Shown: positions 1 to 6,471 of the stretch, piece by piece
Position numbering within the stretch: the first letter of the stretch is position 1
How the letters are laid out: each line of letters opens with the position of its first letter
Origin: Flavobacteriaceae bacterium
GTDB taxonomy: Bacteria; Bacteroidota; Bacteroidia; Flavobacteriales; Flavobacteriaceae
Length of the DNA: 18,062 nucleotides
Direction: 5' to 3'
Assembly: GCA_013042255.1 (NCBI GenBank)
Contig: JABDQK010000075.1
Coordinates: forward strand, 1-18,062
Notes under the pieces: generated by a model
The model's database searches: none
What the model was told of the DNA's origin: nothing
The model's input: only the letters and a program-made list of their open reading frames with translations
Made by a program: the position numbers and the translations under genes

Positions 1-128
1 ACATGCTGTCTCACCCATTCTTCAGGCTGATAAACAACGAATTTTTTACGGATGATGTCAAAGATCAGGGATTTATTTTCCCTATTTTTGAAACGAAACT
101 GATACCCCGGAAAATTCAGGTTTTCCAT
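1..128 (-). CDS. HsdR N-terminal-domain protein, 5' part only
   Basis: This is a partial gene. The first 42 codons read leftward from an ATG at 128 and run off the window. The translation begins MENLNFPGYQFRFKNRE and continues through SLIFDIIRKKFV to PEEWVRQHV. That pattern (NFPxYxFRFK, IFDxIRKKFVxxxPEEWVRQH) is what I know from the small stand-alone flavobacterial proteins annotated as 'type I restriction enzyme HsdR N-terminal domain', a PD-(D/E)XK-nuclease-like fold without the helicase motor of true HsdR. Such proteins commonly sit head-to-head with holA, as here, with only 26 nt between the two start codons. The nuclease-fold residues lie beyond the edge, so activity cannot be judged. 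It should not be read as evidence for a restriction system, since no HsdM or HsdS is visible. Confidence 0.75.
   Translation of the reverse strand, partial: MENLNFPGYQFRFKNRENKSLIFDIIRKKFVVYQPEEWVRQH
83..90 (+). promoter_or_regulatory. candidate -7 element for holA
   Basis: TATTTTTG fits the Bacteroidota TAnnTTTG -7 consensus and lies 65 nt before the holA ATG, inside the divergent partial gene. I see no convincing TTG at the expected -33 distance, so this is weak. Confidence 0.25.
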
Positions 129-154
129 GGTACAAATTTGATGATTTTTTTTCG

Positions 155-1159
155 ATGGAAGAAGTAAAGCGACTTATTGATGAGATTCGAAAAGGGGAGA
201 TCAAACCGATCTATTTCCTGATGGGGGAGGAGGCTTATTACATTGATAGAATCGCTGAATACATCAGTAAAAATGTACTTTCTGAAGAAGAAAAAGGGTT
301 TAACCAGATGGTGCTTTACGGCAAAGATGTAACTGTAGACGATATAGTCTCAAATGCCAAACGTTTCCCCATGATGTCTGAACGCCAGGTGATTATCGTA
401 AAGGAAGCTCAGCATCTGTCGCGAACCATTGAACAATTGGCATCCTACGCCGAGAATCCACAACCTTCCACTGTGCTCGTAATTTGTTACAAGTATAAAA
501 AACTGGATAAACGCAAAAAACTACACAAGCTTCTTAAAGCTCCGAATGGACAGGTTTTTGAAAGTAAGAAATTATATGAAAACCAGGTATCTGAATGGAT
601 TAGGAAAATACTGAAGACGAAAGGTTATCCCATTTCGTATAAGGCTTCCATTCTTTTAGTAGAATTTTTAGGAACCGATCTGAGTCGAATTAATAATGAA
701 CTTGATAAATTGTCTGTTGTTCTACCTCAAAATACGGAGATAACTCCTGAAATCATTGAAAAGCATATCGGGATCAGTAAGGACTATAACAATTTCGAAC
801 TTAAGAAGGCCATTGGGGAAAAGGATATTGTCAAGGCCACAAAAATCATAACCTATTTCGCACAAAACCCAAAGGACAATCCCTTTGTAGTAACCATATC
901 TCTGCTTCACACATTTTTTACCCAACTGCTGCAGTATCACGGTCTGAATGACCATTCGGCCAGAAATGTGGCAAGCGCACTGAGGATCAATCCGTATTTT
1001 GTGGACGAATTTCAAACCGCGGCCCGCAATTATTCCATGAAAAAATCGAGTAAAGTGGTTTCTTATCTCAGAGAATTGGATATGAAAGGTAAGGGGGTAG
1101 GCGCGTACAATATCAGTCAGGCCGACCTGCTAAAAGAACTCCTTGTAAAAATTATGTAG
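155..1159 (+). CDS. holA: DNA polymerase III subunit delta
   Basis: At 334 aa this matches the usual length of HolA, the clamp-loader subunit that opens the beta sliding clamp and hands it to DNA. The N-terminus has the degenerate nucleotide-binding region typical of delta (KPIYFLMGEEAYYIDRI, residues 17-33), followed by FNQMVLYGKD and a region with RFPMMSERQVIIVKEAQ (residues 69-85), both familiar HolA blocks. Residues from about 210 onward form the helical collar domain. The protein lacks a functional Walker A motif, as delta does in general. The ATG at 155 is chosen because the earlier ATG at 141 is out of frame. No Shine-Dalgarno is seen. The gene diverges from the HsdR-N protein and converges on the DoxX gene with only 3 nt between stop codons. 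Identification is firm from the sequence pattern; the role is family knowledge. Confidence 0.93.
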   Translation: MEEVKRLIDEIRKGEIKPIYFLMGEEAYYIDRIAEYISKNVLSEEEKGFNQMVLYGKDVTVDDIVSNAKRFPMMSERQVIIVKEAQHLSRTIEQLASYAENPQPSTVLVICYKYKKLDKRKKLHKLLKAPNGQVFESKKLYENQVSEWIRKILKTKGYPISYKASILLVEFLGTDLSRINNELDKLSVVLPQNTEITPEIIEKHIGISKDYNNFELKKAIGEKDIVKATKIITYFAQNPKDNPFVVTISLLHTFFTQLLQYHGLNDHSARNVASALRINPYFVDEFQTAARNYSMKKSSKVVSYLRELDMKGKGVGAYNISQADLLKELLVKIM

Positions 1160-1162
1160 GCC

Positions 1163-1540
1163 CTATTTCTTATCGATACTGTATTTACCAGGTCCAAGAA
1201 GCATAATAGTAACAAAAATCGTAAGGAAAAGAAGTGCTTTTTCCTTGTTCCCAAACGGGTCCTGAGCGTGAACAATAAATGCTGCAACTGCCATAGTAAT
1301 AGCCGTTGGCAAGGCAGCCCATCGGGTTTTAAATCCGATCATCACAAGGATCGGGCAAATGAATTCGCCTATTATTGCCAAAAATAGAGAAGGAGTAGCA
1401 CCCAGGCCAAGGGGATCTCCAAATTCGAAATCTCCGGAGAGTAATTTTTGAAATTTAGGGTAACCGTGGGTGAGAATCATGGCAGAAGCCGATATTCTCA
1501 AAAATGCCAAACCGATATTAACTTGCAGGTTATTTTTCAT
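1163..1540 (-). CDS. DoxX family membrane protein
   Basis: This is a 125-aa integral membrane protein with four predicted membrane segments, at about residues 8-26, 49-71, 74-92 and 101-118. The pattern LRISASAMILTHGYPKFQKL in segment 1, the GEFICPILVMIGFKTRWAA block around residues 58-76 and HAQDPFG after segment 3 are characteristic of the DoxX/DoxD-like family. DoxX members occur as small membrane proteins of mostly undefined function; some are terminal quinol oxidase subunits or redox-linked partners. Nothing nearby points to a specific partner: the upstream gene is a kinase/aminotransferase fusion and the downstream one is convergent holA. The start is an ATG directly preceding KNNLQ, and a good candidate promoter lies just upstream. 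Family assignment is secure; a specific substrate or role is not. Confidence 0.85.
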   Translation of the reverse strand: MKNNLQVNIGLAFLRISASAMILTHGYPKFQKLLSGDFEFGDPLGLGATPSLFLAIIGEFICPILVMIGFKTRWAALPTAITMAVAAFIVHAQDPFGNKEKALLFLTIFVTIMLLGPGKYSIDKK

Positions 1541-1563
1541 GATTCTATTGGGGATATGTTAAC

Positions 1564-1593
1564 TAAATGTAAAATAATTTTAGAAAAAAACAA
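1564..1593 (-). promoter_or_regulatory. candidate promoter of the DoxX gene
   Basis: Reading leftward, TTG (1591-1593), a 19-nt spacer and TACATTTA (1564-1571) match the Bacteroidota -33/-7 arrangement with one mismatch in the -7 element (A for the final G). It sits in the 57-nt gap immediately after the stop codon of the upstream kinase/aminotransferase gene, so the DoxX gene need not depend on readthrough. Confidence 0.45.
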
Positions 1594-1597
1594 TAAT

Positions 1598-3841
1598 CTA
1601 GGAAAGAATAGTGCCAATTTGTGCGACCAGTTCATCAACATCGAATTTATTAAACGCCAGGGGAGGTTTTATTTTTATGACATTATCATAAGGACCATCA
1701 GTACCCACTAATATAAATTGCTCCCTTAATCTGTTTTTTAAAAAGCCGGCCAATTCTGTATTGGGTTGTCCCTTCTCATCGATCATTTCGATTCCCAGGA
1801 ATAATCCATGACCTCTAACATCACCTATGGTTTTATGTTTTATCTGTAGGCCATGCAATTGCTTCTTAAGGTATTCTCCAGTCTGCAGCGCATGTTCCTG
1901 TTTCTTTTCATTCTCGATAACCTCCAGAACTGCAAGTCCGATCGCACATGAAACGGGATTCCCACCAAAGGAGCTAAAAAATTCTGGTCCCTTTTCAAAG
2001 GAGGATGCTATCGCGTCAGTCGTTATTACAGCCCCCATTGGATGTCCGTTCCCCATGGGTTTCCCAATAACGACGATATCAGGGATGACATCGTATAGTT
2101 CAAATCCCCAGAAAACTTCTCCAAGCCTCCCAAAGCCAACCTGCACTTCGTCGCTTATACAGATTCCACCCTGCTCCCTGATCGCAGGATAAATCGCATT
2201 GAGATAGCCTTTAGCTAAAGGAACCTGCCCGCCACACCCCACTATAGGTTCAGCATTGAAGGCAGCAATACTGCCCGAATGTTTTTCTATCAGTTTCAGT
2301 GCATTTTGCGCATAGGCGGCACCGGCACTCCCATCGTTTTCCCATGAACTTCCATACACTTTAGGCATTGGGGTTTCAAGTGTGTCCTCGGGCTTTCCAT
2401 TTCCGAGGTCGGCATTGAATTTATAAGAACTAATCTCCATTCCGGACTGTGTATGTCCGTGGTAGCCGTGTTCAAGGACCATGATCTTTTTCTTCAGTGT
2501 ATGGGCTCTTGCCATTCTGATGGCCAGATCTGTTGCTTCACTTCCTGAGTTCACAAAGTAGACTTTGTTCAAGGGTTCCGGAAATCTTTTGAGCAAGGCA
2601 TCACTGTAATCCCGAAGGGCATTGTAGATATATCGGGTGTTGGTGTTTAAAGTTGCCATGGCTTTTTGCCCGGCTTGTACTACGTGGGGATGGCAATGGC
2701 CAACCAACATAATATTGTTATAGGCATCCAGAAAGGTGTTTTCTTCCGCATCATACATATACTGGAATGCCGCACCAACCATATGAATAGGTTTTTTATA
2801 GCTCAGGGAAAGATTTTTACCAAAATGCTTTCGCCTATGTTCGAGCAATGCTGTCCCGGAAACTGATTTGGTATTTGCGAAACCACAAACTTCTCTACAT
2901 TTTCTTTTTGCATGAAGTGGATTAATCTTCAACCACTGATAAAGTAATTTCCAGGCCCCATTTTCACTGATTGTTATATAATCCGATTTGGGATTTTCCC
3001 GACTATTGAATGCCGATTGGCAAACACTGATACAGAGCCTTGTGGCAATAAGATAGTAAAGGCTGTCACATTCCATTTCGGTCAGTGGGAATTCCCGGTG
3101 ATAGCCCTCGAGTACCTTGAGCCCAGAATCCAATGGATGGTCCTTTTGCATCATGGCATAGGTCATCCCAATGGCCACCTCATTGACCAACCAGGTATGG
3201 CACATGTCCCCAAAATCAATAATCCCTGTTACTTTATTATGGTCTGTAAGTATATTCCAGTCGTTTCCGTCATTGTGAATAAGGCTTTTACGATAATTGC
3301 TCGCAAATGGGGCAACATGTTCCCGAAACTGTAGCATGAAATATGAAACGAGATTGCGAGCAGAGGGATCTGAAATAAACTGAAGTAAGGGACTCGATAA
3401 ATGAAGATGTCTGAGATCCCACGGAATTTCTCTGGCCTCAAACACTTCTTCCTGATGGGTCAGTAATTTAAGGTCCATTTTACCAAGAAAACTGCCGAAT
3501 GATTCCAACAGGGCAGGGGTGTGGCGTATTTCTCCTAAAAAAGATCCTTCCACAAAAGTTAATAGCCTGTAAATATTTCCGCTTTCTACAACAAATACTT
3601 CTCCGGAGGAGGTTGCTATTCCTTTTGGAAAACTACTATTCCTTATGGTATTTAGTTGTTGCAGTACCCGTTCCTCTGCATGGAGTTCCTTTTTTATCCG
3701 AATGGAATTCTGATATATTTTCAGAATAAAAATACCTTCTTTGGCCTCAACCTTATAATTTGTACTTCCGTAGCCTTCCAGCCTGGAAACCGAGTTCAGT
3801 TGCAGCTTGTAATATTCTTTCAGGATGTTATTTATCCCCAT
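1598..3841 (-). CDS. APH-fold kinase / class-III aminotransferase-fold fusion, probable bifunctional kinase/phospho-lyase
   Basis: This 747-aa protein has two domains. Residues about 20-300 form an aminoglycoside-phosphotransferase-like kinase: a catalytic loop with HNDGNDWN (H189, D191, N196; pattern HxDxxxxN) and IIDFGD (D209) as metal ligand. Residues about 330-747 are a class-III PLP enzyme: SGSEA at 432-436, the PLP-ring aspartate in CISDEVQ (D564), and the Schiff-base lysine in VIGKPMGNGHP (K594). In this family, homologous animal proteins work as pairs: hydroxylysine kinase (APH fold) makes 5-phosphohydroxylysine, and AGXT2L-type PLP enzymes eliminate phosphate and ammonia from phosphohydroxylysine or phosphoethanolamine. 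A fusion therefore suggests an amino-alcohol kinase feeding an ammonia-phospho-lyase in one chain. The substrate is unknown. Larger relatives carry a peptidase-like domain in between; here the linker is too short for one. A true aminotransferase remains possible. Confidence 0.82.
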   Translation of the reverse strand: MGINNILKEYYKLQLNSVSRLEGYGSTNYKVEAKEGIFILKIYQNSIRIKKELHAEERVLQQLNTIRNSSFPKGIATSSGEVFVVESGNIYRLLTFVEGSFLGEIRHTPALLESFGSFLGKMDLKLLTHQEEVFEAREIPWDLRHLHLSSPLLQFISDPSARNLVSYFMLQFREHVAPFASNYRKSLIHNDGNDWNILTDHNKVTGIIDFGDMCHTWLVNEVAIGMTYAMMQKDHPLDSGLKVLEGYHREFPLTEMECDSLYYLIATRLCISVCQSAFNSRENPKSDYITISENGAWKLLYQWLKINPLHAKRKCREVCGFANTKSVSGTALLEHRRKHFGKNLSLSYKKPIHMVGAAFQYMYDAEENTFLDAYNNIMLVGHCHPHVVQAGQKAMATLNTNTRYIYNALRDYSDALLKRFPEPLNKVYFVNSGSEATDLAIRMARAHTLKKKIMVLEHGYHGHTQSGMEISSYKFNADLGNGKPEDTLETPMPKVYGSSWENDGSAGAAYAQNALKLIEKHSGSIAAFNAEPIVGCGGQVPLAKGYLNAIYPAIREQGGICISDEVQVGFGRLGEVFWGFELYDVIPDIVVIGKPMGNGHPMGAVITTDAIASSFEKGPEFFSSFGGNPVSCAIGLAVLEVIENEKKQEHALQTGEYLKKQLHGLQIKHKTIGDVRGHGLFLGIEMIDEKGQPNTELAGFLKNRLREQFILVGTDGPYDNVIKIKPPLAFNKFDVDELVAQIGTILS

Positions 3842-3860
3842 ATGAGTTTCTTATGCACTC

Positions 3861-3890
3861 TAAACATATAATATTTATCAGAGACACAAA
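3861..3890 (-). promoter_or_regulatory. candidate promoter of the kinase/aminotransferase fusion
   Basis: Reading leftward, TTTG (3887-3890), an 18-nt spacer and TATGTTTA (3861-3868) fit the Bacteroidota consensus with one mismatch at the last base. It lies within the 62 nt between the E1 stop and the fusion start, giving a leader of roughly 15-20 nt. Confidence 0.45.
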
Positions 3891-3903
3891 AAGAAACAGC
3901 AAC

Positions 3904-6315
3904 TTAACGAAGGCGTGGGTAGTCGGTAGGATTTACCTCGTGCATAATTTGATAAATTTTTTCAAAGATATCTTCAGCATTGGGTTTTGAAAAATAATCC
4001 CCATCTGATGCATAGGCCGGGCGGTGTGCATTGGCACTCAGCGTCTGCGGCGGACTGTCTAGGTATTGAAAAGCTCCCTGTTTTTCAATGATTTCCTGCA
4101 TGAGATAAGCGGCACATCCTCCGGGTACATCCTCATCAACTATCAATAGACGATTTGTTTTCTGTACACTCTTAAGGACGTCATTTTCAAGATCAAAAGG
4201 CAATAGGGTCTGGGCATCAATAATCTCTGCATCGATACCTACTTCCTTCAGCTCATTTGCTACTTCCATTACTATTCTCAGGGTAGACCCATAAGACAAA
4301 ACAGTAATATCGCTACCTTCTTTAACGGTTTCAACACGCCCGATGGGGGTACATAATTCTCCCAGATTAGAAGGTTTGGGTTCTTTTAGACGATATCCGT
4401 TGAGGCTTTCGATAACCAGGGCGGGTTCGTCGCTTTTAAGAAGGGTGTTGTAAAAACCGGCAGCCTTTGTCATATTCCGGGGCACAAGCACATACATCCC
4501 TCTGAGCAGATGTATTATTCCTCCCATTTGCGAGCCGGAGTGCCATATGCCTTCGAGTCTGTGCCCACGTGTGCGCACAATTAAAGGGGCTTTTTGTTTT
4601 CCAACCGTTCTGTAGAGTAACGTTGCCAGGTCGTCACTCAGGGTTTGCAGACAATACATCAGATAATCGAGATACTGGATTTCCGCAATTGGCCTCAGCC
4701 CTCGGAGTGCCATTCCGATACCCTGTCCTATTATGGTTGTTTCGCGTATCCCGGTATCGGAAACCCTTAATTTTCCGTATTTCTTCTGCAGGCCTTCCAG
4801 TCCTTGATTAACATCTCCTATAGCCCCGCTGTCTTCTCCAAAAATGAGGACCTGAGGGTATTTGGAAAACAAGGCGTCAAAATTATCCCTGAGGATAATC
4901 CGCCCATCAACAGATTCCGGGCTTTCCTCATACGTGGCTTTAATTTCAGAAATGTTAGTAGCTTTTGAGGGTAGTTCGCTGTACAGATGTGAACTGAAAA
5001 GGGGTTGATTTCTTTCGAGGAAATCAGAAATCCATTGTTGAAGTGATCTTTTCTGAGTCGTTTCTTCTCCGAGCACATACCTCAGTGCCTTTCGGGCATG
5101 GGAAGCCAGATCTTTTTTTAGAGGTTCTTCAATAGCAATTAGATCGTTCTTAACTTTACTGATAAAAGCTTTATTTGGACTGCTTTGCTCTAACGTACTA
5201 AGGAGACCAACCAGTTGTTTCTTGTCATCTTTGTGGGGATTGAGAAATTCATTCCAGGCGTCCTTTCTGGCCATTCTGATTTCTGTCTTAATCCTTTTCT
5301 CCAGCGCCGCCAGCTCTTCTTCCGTGGCAATTTTATTGGATAGAATCCATTCTTTAAACCGTTTGTTGCAATCATGTTCCTTTTCCCAGGCCAGCCTTTC
5401 ATCCGACTTGTATCTTTCATGCGATCCCGACGTACTGTGACCCTGTGGTTGTGTAAGTTCAGTAACATGAATCAAGACAGGGACATGTTCTTCCCTAGCT
5501 ATATCAGATGCATTTTCATAAGCGTGGATCAGTGCCGTGTAATCCCAGCCTTTTACCCTGAGAATTTCATAACCTGCTTCCTCCTCAGTTCGTTGAAACC
5601 CCTTCAGGATCTCAGAAATATTTTCTTTGGTGGTCTGATACTTTGCAGGAACAGAAATACCATAGGCATCATCCCAGACACTTATTACCATAGGCACCTG
5701 TAGCACACCTGCAGCGTTGAAGGTTTCAAAAAAATGCCCTTCACTTGTACTGGCATTCCCTATGGTTCCCCAGGCGACTTCATTCCCATTATTTGAAAAA
5801 TTATCCCCTTGGATTGATTTTTCATTGCGATAGATCTTGGAGGCGAGTGCGAGTCCGAGTAAACGGGGCATCTGGCCGGCGGTCGGGCTAATATCGGGGC
5901 TGCTGTTCTTTTGAGCAGTAAGGTCTTTCCAGCTTCCATCTTCCTGAAGGCTAAACGTACCAAAATGTCCCCCCATTTGCCGACCGGCACTCATGGGCTC
6001 TTTCTCTAAATCAGTGGTTGCGTAAAGTCCATGGAAAAACTCTTTAGGCGAGAGCAGCCCAAGTGCCATCATAAAAGTCTGATCCCGGTAATATCCGCTG
6101 CGGAAATCACCATCCTTAAAGGATCGCGCCATTGCGAGTTGAGGCAATTCTTTCCCGTCCCCGAATATTCCAAATTTAGCCTTACCTGTAAGAACCTCAC
6201 GTCTTCCGAGAAGACTGCATTCCCGACTCATGACTGCGATTTCATAATCGTAGAAGATCTGCTTGCGAAATTCATCAAAGGAAATATCCTCGCTGGTTTG
6301 AAGATCAGGGTTCAT
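3904..6315 (-). CDS. 2-oxoacid dehydrogenase E1, alpha and beta subunits fused (branched-chain type)
   Basis: This 803-aa protein joins an E1-alpha half (about residues 15-400) to an E1-beta half (about 465-803). It is the thiamine-diphosphate decarboxylase of a 2-oxoacid dehydrogenase complex, most like 2-oxoisovalerate/branched-chain E1. Alpha landmarks: SGYYRDQTFMMALG (73-86), GRQMGGHFG (111-119) and HSTSGSHERYKS (293-304). Beta landmarks: FGEDSG (492-497), RVSDTGIRE (517-525), the transketolase-type pyrimidine-binding region, and a C-terminal transketolase_C domain beginning near 655 with the PGGCAAY block at 731-737. The usual TPP motif GDG...NN is altered: GNASTSEG starts at 186 and WDDAYGIS at 214, in the normal spacing. 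No E2 or E3 gene is in the window, so the complex must be completed from elsewhere. Single-chain E1 enzymes of this kind are common in Flavobacteriia. The exact oxoacid is inference. Confidence 0.88.
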   Translation of the reverse strand: MNPDLQTSEDISFDEFRKQIFYDYEIAVMSRECSLLGRREVLTGKAKFGIFGDGKELPQLAMARSFKDGDFRSGYYRDQTFMMALGLLSPKEFFHGLYATTDLEKEPMSAGRQMGGHFGTFSLQEDGSWKDLTAQKNSSPDISPTAGQMPRLLGLALASKIYRNEKSIQGDNFSNNGNEVAWGTIGNASTSEGHFFETFNAAGVLQVPMVISVWDDAYGISVPAKYQTTKENISEILKGFQRTEEEAGYEILRVKGWDYTALIHAYENASDIAREEHVPVLIHVTELTQPQGHSTSGSHERYKSDERLAWEKEHDCNKRFKEWILSNKIATEEELAALEKRIKTEIRMARKDAWNEFLNPHKDDKKQLVGLLSTLEQSSPNKAFISKVKNDLIAIEEPLKKDLASHARKALRYVLGEETTQKRSLQQWISDFLERNQPLFSSHLYSELPSKATNISEIKATYEESPESVDGRIILRDNFDALFSKYPQVLIFGEDSGAIGDVNQGLEGLQKKYGKLRVSDTGIRETTIIGQGIGMALRGLRPIAEIQYLDYLMYCLQTLSDDLATLLYRTVGKQKAPLIVRTRGHRLEGIWHSGSQMGGIIHLLRGMYVLVPRNMTKAAGFYNTLLKSDEPALVIESLNGYRLKEPKPSNLGELCTPIGRVETVKEGSDITVLSYGSTLRIVMEVANELKEVGIDAEIIDAQTLLPFDLENDVLKSVQKTNRLLIVDEDVPGGCAAYLMQEIIEKQGAFQYLDSPPQTLSANAHRPAYASDGDYFSKPNAEDIFEKIYQIMHEVNPTDYPRLR

Positions 6316-6331
6316 AGTCGGAAAATTTCTA

Positions 6332-6362
6332 CGAAAATATCAAAAACTGAGGATTTTTACAA
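6332..6362 (-). promoter_or_regulatory. candidate promoter of the E1 gene
   Basis: Reading leftward, TTG (6360-6362), a 20-nt spacer and TATTTTCG (6332-6339) resemble the Bacteroidota promoter with one mismatch (C for T at position 7 of the -7 box). It lies 17 nt before the E1 start codon. The surrounding 156-nt gap (6316-6471) shows no coding potential. Confidence 0.35.
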
Positions 6363-6406
6363 TAGAAAAGAAGGGATAATCATTAACAATTTGTCAATAA
6401 AAAGCT

Positions 6407-6424
6407 ATGAATAGGCCAATTCAT
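6407..6424 (-). terminator. possible weak terminator after the M1-like gene
   Basis: ATGAAT/ATTCAT arms enclose a six-base loop, and on the minus strand the hairpin is followed within three bases by a run of five T. The stem is only six pairs and AT-rich, and lies 48 nt after the stop codon, so this is a tentative call. Confidence 0.3.
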
Positions 6425-6471
6425 TAAAAGAAGAGAAGTTTTTGGAGGAAAAATTAAGAATAATTTAATAT

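Noticed and set aside
1-128. Type I restriction system
   Set aside because: Only an HsdR-N-type domain start is seen, of the kind found as a stand-alone flavobacterial protein next to holA. No HsdM, HsdS or helicase motor is present in the window.
3017-3334. Plus-strand frames of 60-145 codons inside the minus-strand genes
   Set aside because: They lie wholly within well-supported genes, lack recognisable families or promoters, and are shadows of the opposite-strand codons.
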